This document shows, in pieces, positions 25,246 through 36,434 of a stretch of 64,000 bases of DNA; position 1 is the first letter of the stretch; the number at the start of each line of letters is the position of its first letter. Origin of the DNA: Cryptomeria japonica (taxonomy: Eukaryota > Streptophyta > Pinopsida > Cupressales > Cupressaceae). The position numbers and the translations under genes were made by a program. Where the stretch lies: positions 107,886,406 through 107,950,405 of the forward strand of contig NC_081415.1 of NCBI RefSeq assembly GCF_030272615.1, written 5' to 3'. Under the pieces are notes generated by a model. It was not told where the DNA came from, did no database searches, and worked only from the letters and a program-made list of their open reading frames with translations.

Positions 25246-26180
25246 CATCGGGTCAATATGGTATGCTCAGACCTATGAAACCAGGTGGAATCGATACCTC
25301 GTACCTGCACTCTACTTGTACTTGCAATTTATGGCATCAACGAACCACATATGCATATATATATGAACACAATAGACACACCGGTGAAGGAGAATCGTGA
25401 TGTTCCCTGTCTCATTGTAGTGAATGAAGGAAATTCATCTCCTTGCACCCCATACACTTACAAACATGATAACATGTATATATCGCATCACACACATAAA
25501 ATAAATGTGTTAGTCCATGTTAGTAATCAAATATTGCATGAACAACATACACTGAAACTCATATTAAAGTATAACACATCGTATTATAATGTCTGAATAA
25601 AATAGCAAAATATAATGTATCCACTAATATCCAATGAAAAAGTCAACTGAAGTCAAAACATGAATCTAAAAAGTCCGATTGAGAGAGAGGTACTACAACA
25701 TGCAAAAATTTAAATTTGAGATTATCTTCTAGAAACTTCTCATTTCCTCCTACAACATGTGCTAAATTACATATTGAGAGAATAAGTAATTTCTAAATTA
25801 ATTTCATGCAAAAATGATTGTTGTTATAAGGGGGTTACATTTGACCATGCATTCAAAATTTGAATTTGAATTTTCCTCCATTTTATCAAGAATGAGTTTC
25901 GTAACTCCTTTGTCATAAGAAAAAACCATGAATAGAATAATTTTGTAACTCCCATGTCATATATTTGCTAAATATAATATTTATCCTTTAATATTTGAAT
26001 TTGAAATTTTCTTTTCTAGAATCTTCGTATTTCTCCTACACCATGTGTTCAATTAGAATATTGAGGAAATAAATAATTTCCAAGTAAATTATGACCTCAT
26101 GAGTGTGTCACCACTATTTAACTCTTCTTTTTAAACTAATTCCATCCTTATTCAATTTTCATCTCCAACTAACATTGCTC

Positions 26181-26212
<32 letters not shown>

Positions 26213-26248
26213 GCAAGTCATATCAAGATCCAAAAAAGGGTTATGACA

Positions 26249-26530
26249 GAACTAGAGAGGAGAGATATAAAGGTGAGGTCTAGAGCCTAGAGAGAGAGCG
26301 GTAAGAGACCTAGGGGAGAGATAGACACGAGAGATAAACATGAGAGAGATAGATGGAGAGAGTGGGGTGGGTAATAAGATAGAGATGGAGAGGTAGAAGT
26401 GAATATGGAGAGAGGGAATGGGTAGGATACTTAGGGATGGGGAGAGAGAGAGTGGGAGGGGGAGGTAGTGATTGAGAGAATGGATAGTGGAGAGAAAAAT
26501 AAGAGAGGGAGGGAGGTAGAAAATTTATGT
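26249..26530. repeat. GA-rich array, right half (copy 1)
   Basis: Purine-rich repeats (CTAGAGAGGAGAGA, GGGTGGGTAATAAGA, ATGGAGAGGTAGAA) match the motifs of 14240-15084. The two halves flank LTR A, so they represent one array split by its insertion. Confidence 0.75.
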
Positions 26531-26880
26531 TGAGTTTGAAAATTCTAATCTATATATATATATATATATAATAAAACTTAAATTAATAATTTAAATTGAT
26601 TTAAGATTTTAGTAAACTTTTTAATAAATCATAAAAAAAAGTTTAATAGTTTGACTTAAAATTTAAAAATTATTTCAATAAAAAAATTAATTTATAATTA
26701 AATGTTTAATATTTAATTAAGTAATTAATTAAAATATTAGACTTTATGCATATAACAAATTCTACATATTGTTGTCTCTAGTTAAATGATAAGACTTCAC
26801 ATTCATAAAAAGGAAAAAAAATGTTTAAGCATGACTAGAAAATGCAGAACCTTGTTTGAAAGTAGAAAAATGAATTAATT
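26531..26880. other. AT-rich non-coding DNA with a TA run
   Basis: Very AT-rich with a (TA)n run at about 26550-26571. No gene or repeat family is recognisable. Confidence 0.6.
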
Positions 26881-29800
26881 GATAAAGATGGTTATCAACC
26901 ATTAACACTTTTTCACAGTAACACAGTAACCTTTCATACTGACCAAAGTTAATAAATGCAATCAATAAAAGTTTAATCAACAGGTAAATCAGAGGAGTTA
27001 GCAAATATAATATAATAAAATACCTATAAAGCTTTAATCAGTATATAGGATCTCGAGTTTTGTACCTACCTCTATACAGCCTCTGCAGCAGTACAATTGG
27101 ACTATAAAAACTTGAACTTTCTTCTTCTGAGATCCAAAATCCTACTTATAGACTTCACTATAGAAACTCTGGACACCAGATTATTATCAAAGAAATTCAA
27201 GAAAGATTGAAACAGAGTAAGGATGAAGAGAAGTTGCGTACTGTCCATTGTCCTGTAAAGAGTGCATTCTGAATTATTTGTGTAATATTGCAAATTGAGC
27301 TACTGTCCACTGTCTGCCTTGTCTCCTGTATAAATTGCCCTGCCAGACTCTTTGTCCACCAACTGCAATACACAGCAAATCCCAGCATACATGAAACATT
27401 GAAATGTATCCTTTCATGACAGTCAAAAGGAATCCAGATCACAATCAAGTCTATTAATATTAATTAAACCTCAACCAGTAGAGGTGAAAATCAAATTATT
27501 TCAGGCTCAGACACCCTCCAATCTAATCCGAATCCCAAATCCTATCTGTGAATATTCCTCTCGAACAAATGAAAATAGTTTTAAACAAAACATTCAAAAT
27601 ACTAAACCGTACATGCAAAAGCAATCTGAGGCCCAAAAAAATCATCACAAACAACCGGAATTCTCATCAATAAAGACAAACCAAAAGAAGTAGTTGAGAA
27701 TAGAGAAATCTTAACAGAACAAACCTTATCTCACATAACCCCACGTACTAAAACAATTTCTACCACAAGAAGATAAATCTTAAAATGAGAAACCAAAGGA
27801 ATTGATTAAAAACACATATCTAAACAGTGAAAATCTTCTCACCAAAACCCTTAAACATAACTTAAATCCATTGAACATAATTTAAATCCCAAATCAATTT
27901 GATATAAAATTACAAAGAAAAGGCAACACCTTAACAGACCTCAAAACAAACAACAGAACATACCTACCTTGCATACATTCTTTCTAATCTATTCCAAATC
28001 TTAAGACAACATCTACAACAAGTCTAGATGTTTATCATGAACCACACAAATCCTAACCATTTTAAGACAACAGACTGCTCTAACACTGGAAAACCCCACC
28101 GAAACTCTGCAAAATCATCAGTTTGATCATTGGGAAAATGTCATTTATAAATAGAATTTAGTTTGTGGCATTAGAGCTCAAGTCTGGTTTGTGGCAACTA
28201 GTCCCGTACGTAGTGAAGAGAAATCTTTCTGAAACTTTGTGAGGTGTCTCGGAAAAAAATGACTGAATCAATGAAAATAGTGACAGAGATGGTCGAAGAG
28301 ATCATGAAATTGTACAGATCTATCCTTGAAGGCCTAGTTTTGTGGAATTTGAAGCTGCCATTGCTTTTGGCAAAGGACAGTATAAAATAAAAATGATTAT
28401 GAAGCACTACAAACCCCCAAAATAGTTGCAGTGTTGCAGTAATTCGTATGAAGAAACATGAAATATATATTGTAAGCATCTAGCAAGTCAACTACTGATG
28501 GCTTAATTGATGAAGATGTTTATCTCACATAAAATCAGTTACTAATAATTTTTAAGATTTCAAAAATATGAAAATAGATAGACCATTGATATGTTTGTAA
28601 TGGTAACAGTAACCTTTTTCTCATATTAACGTAAGTAAATAAATGAAAACGATAAAAGTACAATAAACTTAGCTAAATCAAATCAGGTAGCAAATATAAT
28701 AAAAGATCTATAATAAGGAAAATCATTGTATATAATCTACAATAAACTTAGGTAAATGAGTGTATATAATCTTGTACCTGTCTTTATACTGGACTTAATA
28801 TGTTGTTTAGTCTGTGGTTTAAGGTTAGTCGTCTGTATACACCCTCTGTGACAATATAGTTGGATTGTTGCATATATGACCAACCCTAGTTGTCAAGTAA
28901 TCCTGTAGCCTCTTGTTCCATAGAAACTTGAAATTTCTTCCCCTGAGATCTGGCAGGCCCTGTTCCTTTTCCTTTGAATGCCTAAAAAGCAGAGAATAAG
29001 TTTACGGATCATATAATGATCAGAGAACTGCCCTTTTTATTTAATCTTGGAGAGTCATCTTTGAGCCATGTTTCCTGCATCCTTGTCTGGCAATGGCCTG
29101 AACAGATCTACAATTCGACAGTCACTTGAACGCTGCGATCGCCATGTCTTTCAGAACACTATCTACCCTGCCTCCTGCATTAATTGCAGCCCAAAACAGA
29201 GCTAATGCAATACACAGAAGTTCAGAACAAACCCCACCATACATGAAACATTGAAGAACAGGCTCCTGTTGTCTACTCCATAGATATTTCTTAGAACAAG
29301 GATGTTGCATATGAATGCTCCTGCAGTCGAATATTCCTTGCAACAAGGACATTCATAAAAAGAAAGAGGGAATGAGGTCCATGAAAAATTGGATGCATTC
29401 ATGCGAGGGTTTCTCTGCTGTAATGAGATTTGAATTGACAAACATCATCAACCACACTCTACGGCAGGAGCTTCTGAATGGTTGGCCTTCAAACAAAATC
29501 CAAAACTCAGAAGTAAAACTAAACCATCAATACTTGGGATAGTAATAACACGGGGAGGAAATTCACTGCAAACAGAACAAAACAGAAGAAAAAGTCACCG
29601 AAAGCAAGACAACTCTCATCTCTTAAAACCCATATTATATGCAGGCCATCTAGGGCTTGAAGCATTCACCAAAATCAAATTCTATAAGAACCTAATTCTA
29701 ATCTTTAAGGCTGAAAAAAATTAAACAGAAATTGAAGGTATAAATAAGATTCCAGATCAGAGTCATTTTTAATAATATTATCTAAACCCCAACCATTCCA

Positions 29801-30260
29801 AGGGAAAAATCGAAGTATATCATGGATAACATATCATCTCTAAACAGACCTCAGACACCCTCCAATCTGTTCCGAATTTCAAACCATATCTGTGAATAAT
29901 TTTCTCTAACAAACACCCTCCAATCTGATTCTAAACTGTACAAGATAATACACGCTTAGCAGGACCAAAAATCCAGTCATAAATAACCATTTCAAGAATC
30001 AAGACCGACCAAAGAGAATAAATGAAAATGGTCTTAAACAAAATAATTTCCATAGCCATGAAACCCTGAACCATCTACGACATAGCTTAAAATCCCAATT
30101 CAATTTGATAAAAATATCACCAAGAAATGGTATCCCCTTAACATAACTCAAAATTCAAAGAAAAGAATATACTTAGGATTATAATCCTACAAAATAAAAG
30201 CAGAAATGAAAGCCAAAAAAAGTTACCTATAAATGCTTGGCCTTTCTAAAATGGTGCCAA
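26880..30260. repeat. Two degenerate direct copies of an unidentified ~1.7-kb segment
   Basis: Several landmarks recur in the same order: TAGCAAATATAATA (about 27000 and 28690); CTTGAACTTTCTTC / CTTGAAATTTCTTC with TGAGATC (27110 and 28928); a block around CATACATGAAACATTGAA (27390 and 29238); and CAGACACCCTCCAATCT (27509 and 29852). The copies are old and gapped. GC is higher than in the LTR regions. Short frames on both strands (for example minus 29122-29352 and 27197-27448) share parts of this block but match no family I know. It could be intron or gene-flank DNA of a dead gene, or an uncharacterised repeat. Confidence 0.5.
28259..28390 (+). other. Small open frame of 43 codons, possible exon relic
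   Basis: From an ATG at 28259 to TAA at 28390 the frame encodes a protein-like, non-repetitive sequence containing EEIMKLYRSILEGLVLWNLK, which would form an amphipathic helix. The frame is open upstream to a stop at 28214. I do not recognise the family and no splice context was proven. It may be chance; it is listed because its composition differs from the surrounding non-coding DNA. Confidence 0.2.
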
Positions 30261-31375
30261 TTTACAGAGAATTGCGAACAGACTCAGAACAGCAGAAATA
30301 GAATGGAAGCTATGAAGTTGATTCAAACATTCAAATACTCGAATGTAGATTCAAATGGACAAATACTCGGATGAACAAACTGATTCAAATATTCAAATAT
30401 TCGAATATAGACGTTGGAACAAAGGAGCCGTTAAAATCTATTGGTTGGAATGTTGAGAATTAGGTTATTTTGGCAAGGGCTCTTCTTCCGATTTTCAATG
30501 TTGGAATGTTGATGTGGCAACGGATTTCCAAGCCTTTCGGTGCCTAGGTTTGTCCGTTGGCTATTTTTGAATTCATTTCAGTAACTTAGTTTTATTGATT
30601 ACAAAATCTTCTAAAACAAAAAAGAGAGGTGGTAGACACACACTCATAAAATTAATTAGATCACAGTTAAAACAAACATAAAAGATTATTAAAAGGGTCA
30701 AGCAAAATAATATTGAAGCAAATAAAACAAAATCAAAATCAAAATCAAAATCATGTAGAAGAGGATCTTACTTTTAGTACATGATTCAACTAGAACAATT
30801 AGAACGAGTTAAAGTTGCATCTCTTTGTAATTTTTTTGGTTTTAATAAGTAATAGGAAGTTGTTAGTATTATTAGTATTATTGAAGTATTCAAGGGATGA
30901 AAAGAGTATTAGATCCCATGTATATATCTATGAATCACATAATTATCTTAGAAATCAATAGTTGATATAGAAGTTTTTGGATATACATTTAAAAATTTCA
31001 TTCTTAAAAGATATGGACAATGGTTGTAGATTTGAAACTCAGTTTGTCCACTTTATAAGTTAGGGGCAATGTGTATAGCCTAAAGTTTATAAAGGGTTCG
31101 TCCTATGGTTAGAGTCGCCTCATAGTTAGTTATTAAGCTTCCCATTCCTTTGGTTAATAATGAAAAACATAGTTGATTTGAAGATTTGTAATGTTACTCT
31201 CAAAATTGAGTGGCACTCTCATTTCTTTTTTGGGTAGTAGAGACTTAGCTTATTCTTAGGGGTGATCGTACGGATCTATGTCGCACTTTAGGCTAACAAT
31301 GCCTATTCTGGTCCCGACCGGAAGGGTCGGAACACTTATGGTCGGACCGATTTGGCAGCCACACAGCGCTCGCGT

Positions 31376-31417
31376 GGCAAGGGGTTTTCGACTGGAAACC
31401 CCTTGCCCTATATGAAA
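31376..31417 (+). promoter_or_regulatory. Promoter-like block 1: perfect hairpin next to TATA box
   Basis: GGCAAGGGGTTT (31376-31387) and its exact complement AAACCCCTTGCC (31396-31407) are separated by 8 bases. CCCTATATGAAA (31406-31417) follows at once as a TATA-like box. Just upstream, CCGACC...GGTCGG inverted repeats lie at about 31314-31346. The block is GC-rich in an AT-rich setting and is kept in both tandem units. Promoter function is inferred. Confidence 0.55.
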
Positions 31418-31439
31418 CCCGAAATCCGCCCAAGTCCCT

Positions 31440-31516
31440 CATTTTGCATTGAGCAGCTTGGAGTTGAGCAGGAGGGCGAAAAGATTTCCAGAGATCCAGC
31501 CGGAAGGGTTTCGACG
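31440..31516 (+). other. Putative non-coding 5' exon with splice donor, unit 1
   Basis: About 30 bp past the TATA-like box a GC-richer segment without an ATG on its likely reading path ends in TTTCGACG followed by GTAAGTACC, a near-consensus plant donor (GT at 31517-31518), then a T-rich intron-like start. The 60-codon frame overlapping it crosses the donor and probably is not coding. No convincing acceptor was found before gene X at 36435. Confidence 0.4.
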
Positions 31517-31699
31517 GTAAGTACCTTTTTTTAAAATTTTTTTTAATGTATTTCTTGTATCATATTAATTTATGTTTTTTTTTTTTAAATAGTTTTTAAT
31601 AGAAAGTTAATTTTTTGATAGCAAATTAGTTTTTTTTAAGTTTTTTAAAAATAATATATATTTTTTTTATTTATTGTATCATATTAGTTTAGAATATTA

Positions 31700-32035
31700 G
31701 AAAATAAATACATACATGTACATAAATACACACATACATACAAATACATACACAAACATACACATACATACATACATACACAGATACAAACCTACCTACC
31801 TACATACATACATACATACATATACATACATATAAAATAATTATATATACACCTTAGGACATACACATACACATACATAAAAATACATACACATACATAC
31901 ATAGGTCTACATACATAGATACACACACATACATGTACATACCTACATGTACATACACATACATACATAAATACACATAAAATAATTTTATACACCTTAG
32001 GACATACATACACCTCAGGGCATACATACACCTCA
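31700..32035. repeat. ACAT-type tetranucleotide microsatellite, unit 1
   Basis: Runs of ACAT/ATAC with interruptions. The apparent minus-strand frame made of YVCM repeats is an artefact of the repeat. Confidence 0.85.
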
Positions 32036-32039
32036 GGAC

Positions 32040-32655
32040 ATGCTATCAGGGTTCATGTGTGGTCATGAGGAGTCACACATGTATCAAGGGTTGTGTGTGG
32101 TCCTGTGTGACCCCTCAGGACCACACATGACCCCTAATAGCATGTCCTGAGGTGTATGTATGTGTGTGTATACATCCTAAGGTATATATAATTATTTTAT
32201 ATGACCCCTTAGGACCACACAAGGCCCCTTACGACACATATGCACCCCTTAGGACCTATTAGGACCACATAAGACCAAATGGTGTCGCAAGGGTGGTTAT
32301 GTGGTCCTAAGGGGTTACACATGTGTTCTAACACATGGGTGACCCCTTAGGACTACACAAGGCCCCTTAAGACATATGTGCACCCCTTAGGACCTATTAG
32401 GACCACATAAGACCAAATGGTGTCGAAAGGGGTCTTATGTGGTCCTAAGGGGTCACACATGTGTTCTAACACATGGGTGACCCCTTAGGAGCACACAAGG
32501 CCCCTTACGACACATCTGCATCCCTTAGGACCTATTACGACCATATAAGACATATATTAAAATTAATTAAATTATATATGCAATTGTAAATTAATAGACC
32601 TTAGGACCCCTTAGGTCCACACAAGGCCCCTTAGGACCTATTAGGACTACATAAG
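32040..32655. repeat. Hairpin-forming minisatellite, unit 1
   Basis: Repeats built from CCCCTTAGGACCACA and its inverse. Two hairpins have their 2-base CT loops at 32328-32329 and 32466-32467, 138 bp apart. The arms include AAGGGGTCACACATGTGTT and its near-complement. Confidence 0.85.
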
Positions 32656-33755
32656 ACCAAATTATAGAGAATTACGAACAGACTCAGAATAGCAGAAATA
32701 GAATGGAAGCTATGAAGTTGATTCAAACATTGAAATACTCGAATGTAGATTCAAATGGACAAATACTCGGATGAACAAATTGATTCAAATATTCGAATAT
32801 AGATGTTGGAACAAAGGAGCCATTAAAATCTATTGGTTGGAATGTTGAGAATTAGGTTATTTTGGCAAGGGCTCTTCTTCCGATTTTCAATGTTGGAATG
32901 TTGATGTGGCAATGGATTTCCAAGCCTTTCGGTGCCTAGGTTTGTCCATTGGCTATTTTTGAATTCATTTTAATAACTTAGTTTTATTGATTACAAAATC
33001 TTATAAAACAAAAAAGAGAGGTGGTAGACACACACTCATAAAATTAATTAGATCACGATTAAAACAAACATAAAAGATTATTAAAAGGGTCAAGCAAAAT
33101 AATATCGAAGCAAATAAAACAAAATCAAAATCATGTAGAAGAGGATCTTACTTTTAGTACATGATTCAACTAGAACAATTAGAACGAGTTAAAGTTGCAT
33201 CTCTTTGTAATTTTTTGGGTTTTAAGAAGCAATAGGAAGTTGTTAGTATTATTAGTATTATTGAAGTATTCAAGGGATGAAAAGAGTATTAGATCCCATG
33301 TATATATCTATGAATCACATAATTATCTTAGAAATCAATAGTTGATATAGAAGTTTTTGGATATACATTTACAAATTTCATTCTTAAAAGATGTGGACAA
33401 TGGTTGTAGATTTGAAACTCAGTTTGTCCACTTTATAAGTTAAGGGCAATGTGTATAGCCGAAAGTTTATAAAGGGTTCGTCCTATGGTTAGAGTCGCCT
33501 CATAGTTAGTTATTAAGCTTCCCATTCCTTTGGTTAATAATGAAAAACATAGTTGATTTGAAGATTTGTAATGTTACTCTCAAAATTGAGTGGCACTCTC
33601 ATTTCTTTTTTGGGTAGTAGAGACTTAGCTTATTCTTAGGGGTGATCGTACGGATCTATGTCACACTTTAGGCTAACAATGCCTATTCTGGTCCCGACCA
33701 GAAGGGTCGGAACACTTCTGGTCGAACCGATTTGGTAGCCACGTAGCGCTCGTGT

Positions 33756-33797
33756 GGCAAGGGGTTTCCGGCTGGAAACCCCTTGCCCTATATGAAA
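33756..33797 (+). promoter_or_regulatory. Promoter-like block 2: perfect hairpin next to TATA box
   Basis: GGCAAGGGGTTTCC (33756-33769), a 4-base loop GGCT, and the exact complement GGAAACCCCTTGCC (33774-33787), followed by CCCTATATGAAA. The stem is longer than in block 1 (14 versus 12 bp), so it is conserved or the older form. Confidence 0.55.
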
Positions 33798-33819
33798 CCT
33801 GAAATCCGCCCAAGTCCCT

Positions 33820-33896
33820 CATTTTGCATTGAGCAGCTTGGAGTTGAGCAGAAGGGTGAAAAGATTTCTAGAGATCTAGCCGGAAGGGTTTCAACG
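33820..33896 (+). other. Putative non-coding 5' exon with splice donor, unit 2
   Basis: Homologous to 31440-31516. The donor GTAAGTACC (GT at 33897-33898) is unchanged. It lies closest to gene X copy 2 and would be its likely 5' exon if the pair is functional. Confidence 0.4.
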
Positions 33897-34074
33897 GTAA
33901 GTACCTTTTTTAAAAAAAAAATTTAATGTATTTCTTGTATCATATTAATTTATGTGTTTTTCTTTTAAATAGTTTTTAATAGAAAGTTAATTATTTGATA
34001 GAAAATTAGTTTTTTTTTTATGTTTTTTAAAAATAATATATATATATTTTATTTATTGTATCATATTAGTTCAG

Positions 34075-34400
34075 AATATTAGAAAATAAATACATACATG
34101 TACATAAATACACACATACATACAAATACATACACAAACATACACATACATACATACATACATAGATACAAACCTACGTACATACATCCATACATACATA
34201 TACATACATATAAAATAATTATATATACAGCTTAGGACATACACATACACATACATAAAAATACATACACATACATACATAGGTCTACATACATAGATAC
34301 ACACACATACATGTACATACACATGCATACATAAATACAAATAAAATAATTTTATACACCTTAGGACATACATACACCTCAAGGCATACATACACCTCAG
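34075..34400. repeat. ACAT-type tetranucleotide microsatellite, unit 2
   Basis: Same repeat as 31700-32035 with small length differences. Frames read through it are not genes. Confidence 0.85.
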
Positions 34401-35960
34401 GACATGCTATCAAGGTTCGTGTGTGGTCATGAGGCGTCACACATGTATCAAGGGTTGTGTGTGGTCCTGTGTGACCCCTCAGAACCACACACGACCCTTG
34501 ATAGCATGTCTTGAGGTGTATGTATGTGTGTGTATACATCCTAAGGTATATATAATTATTTTATATGACCCCTTAGGACCACACAAGGCCCCTTACGACA
34601 CATATGCACCCCTTAGGACCTATTAGGACCACATAAGACCAAATGGTGTCGCAAGGGCTATTATGTGGTCCTAAGGGGTTACACATGTGTTCTAACACAT
34701 GGGTGACCCCTTAGGACTACACAAGGCCCCTTAAGACATATGTGCACCCCTTAGGACCTATTAGGACCACATAAGACCAAATGGTGTCGAAAGGGGTTTT
34801 CTATGGTCCTAAGGGGTCACACATGTGTTCTAACACATGGGTGACCCCTTAGGACCACACAAGGCCCCTTATGACACATCTGCATCCCTTAGGACCTATT
34901 ACGACCATATAAGACATATATTAAAATTAATTAAATTATATATGCAATTGCAAATTAATAGCCCTTAGGACCCCTTAGATCCACACAAGGCCCCTTAGGA
35001 CCACACAATTTCCCTTATGACACATGTGCACCCCTTAGGACCTATTAGGACTACATAAGACCAAATGGTGTCGCAAGGGGTCATGCATGTGTTCTAACAC
35101 ATGGGTGACCCCTTAGGACCACATAAGGCCCCTTATGACACATCTGCATTCCTTAGGACCTATTAGGACTACATAAGACCAAATGGTGTTGCATGGGGTC
35201 TTATATGGTCCTAAGGGGTCACACATGTGTTCTAACACATGGGTGACCCCTTAGGACCGCACAAGGCGCCCCTTACGACACATCTGCATCCTTTAGGACC
35301 TATTAAGACCATATAAGACATATGATGAAATTAATTAAATTGTACATGCAATTGTAAATTAATACCCCTTAGAACCCCTTAGGACCACACAAGGCCCCTT
35401 ACGACAGGTGCACCCCTTAGGACCTATTACGACCATATAAGACATATGTTGAAATTAATTAAATTGTACATGCAATTGTAAATTAATACCCCTTAGGACA
35501 ACACAAGGCCCCTTATGACACATGTGCACCCCTTAGGACCTATTGGGACCACATAAGACCAAATGGTGTCAAAAGGGGTCTTATGTGGTCCTAAGGAGTC
35601 ACGCATGTGTTCTAACACATGGGCGATCCCTTAGGACCACACAAGGCCCCTTACAACACATGTGCACCCCTTATGAGATCTATTACAACCGCATAAGATC
35701 AAATGGTGTCGCAAGGGGTCTTATGTGGTCCTAAGGGGTCACGCATGTGTTCTAACACATGGGTGACCCCTTGCGACACATCTACACCCCTTAGGACCTA
35801 TTAGGACCACATAAGACTAAATGGTGTCGCAAGGGGTCTTATGTGGTCCTAAGGGGTCACACATGTGTTCTAACACATGGGTGGCCCCTTAGGACCACAC
35901 AAGGCCCCTTACAACATATCTGCACTCGTTATGACCTATTACGACCATATAAGACATATG
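34400..35960. repeat. Hairpin-forming minisatellite, long array
   Basis: Tandem units near 138 bp, made of CCCTTAGGACC modules in both orientations. Hairpin loops (CT between GTGTT and AACAC) lie at about 34692, 34830, 35094, 35232, 35612, 35752 and 35870. The best hairpin spans 35831-35910: arms of 39 bases with only a few mismatches around a 2-base loop. A second inverted repeat, GGACCACATAAGACC and GGTCTTATGTGGTCC, pairs within the same unit. Some units are truncated and replaced by AATTAATTAAATT spacers. Confidence 0.88.
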
Positions 35961-36434
35961 TTGAAATTAATTAAATTAATTATATATGCAATTGTAAATT
36001 AATTGTAAATTTATTTGACTTAATTTGACTAATTGTAAATTAATTTGACTTAATTTGTCTTAATTTGACTAATTGTAATTGTAAATTAATTTGACTTAAT
36101 TTGGCTAATTTTCAAATTAATTGTTGTATATGCAAATATATGTAATTGTAAATTAGACATATATTGAAATTTAAAATTAAATTTAAAGTTGTTTAAATTT
36201 CTTTTGTGCATAGATCTAGAAATTTATCTTAAATTTGTTTTTATATAGATAATTTTAACTTGTATGCATTTATGACATTTAAATTTATTTTTTGTATATC
36301 TAATTTTTTTAATTTACATGTTTAAATATGTTTAAAATGATTTAAATGTGTGTATACTTTTATAATTATTGTAATGTGTGCTACATACATGCACATGTGT
36401 ATATATATATATATCTACATTACTCACTCACATC
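35960..36434. repeat. AT-rich DNA with TTGACTTAATTTG repeats
   Basis: AATTGTAAATTAATTTGACT recurs three to four times between about 35992 and 36112, followed by T-rich DNA and a short TA run (36401-36414) just before gene X. It could be the intron end, but AG is nearly absent in the last 150 bases, so no acceptor is supported. Confidence 0.55.

Larger units (their letters stand above)
1..25330. repeat. Segmental duplication, copy 1 (left end outside window)
   Basis: This interval shares its order of parts and near-identical sequence with 36763-54032: gene X relic, LINE relic, Copia gag and LTR, GA-rich array and nested long LTRs. The first bases of the window match 36763 onward, so copy 1 begins further left. 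Homology lapses between about 3197 and 11187, where copy 1 keeps Copia DNA carrying a 7.2-kb element and copy 2 carries X2, and at 12728-13813 (solo LTR only here). It ends near 25330, where copy 2 switches to another element. Both copies lie in the same orientation. Matching was by eye, so no identity value is given. Confidence 0.9.
18829..25697. mobile_element. Family 2 solo LTR (about 1.5 kb) nested in LTR A, itself split by LTR B
   Basis: It begins TGTAATGCCCCGCC at 18829 and ends GGTACTACA at 25697. The flanking duplication is ACATG at 18824-18828 and 25698-25702. LTR A sequence continues directly after it, aligning with uninterrupted LTR B (GGTTACGTGCAAAAATTG at about 24668). Subtracting LTR B leaves 1059 plus 447 bp. 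No gene is seen; the small frame at 25285-25596 has no recognisable domain. Confidence 0.88.
15085..26248. mobile_element. LTR A (family 1 long solo LTR), split by nested insertions
   Basis: It starts TGTAATAACCC at 15085 and runs to 18828, is interrupted by 18829-25697, and resumes after the ACATG duplication at 25703, ending GGGTTATGACA at 26248. The ends are near-inverted (TGTAATAACCC versus GGGTTATGACA). Its own length is about 4.29 kb. The same family occurs as LTR B. Flanks are GA-rich array on both sides, but the 5-bp flanks (AAGAA, GAACT) do not match, so its target-site duplication is unproven. No internal retroelement genes were found. The start and end forms resemble Gypsy LTRs, which is an inference. 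Confidence 0.8.
30261..32660. repeat. Tandem duplication unit 1 (regulatory block of gene X element)
   Basis: About 2.4 kb that is repeated almost identically at 32661-35075. Content in order: short ATTCAAATA-type repeats, AT-rich DNA, a hairpin plus TATA promoter-like block, a putative 5' exon with splice donor, an ACAT microsatellite, and the start of a hairpin minisatellite. The junction between units is near 32660 (AAGACCAAAT followed by TATAGAGAATT). Confidence 0.88.
32661..35075. repeat. Tandem duplication unit 2
   Basis: Collinear with 30261-32660, with few differences by eye. Beyond about 34980 it continues into a longer minisatellite instead of ending as unit 1 does. Confidence 0.88.

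Noticed and set aside
15080-26253. Target-site duplication for LTR A
   Set aside because: The flanking five bases (AAGAA and GAACT) do not match, so it is not claimed, although GA-rich array on both sides supports one insertion.
31792-34539. Frames rich in Tyr/Val/Cys/Met on the minus strand
   Set aside because: They are translations of ACAT/GTAT microsatellites and of the minisatellite. Composition is repetitive and no domain is present.
32040-35960. CRISPR-like array
   Set aside because: Units are about 138 bp, imperfect and inverted, with no unique spacers and no cas genes, in a plant nuclear context.
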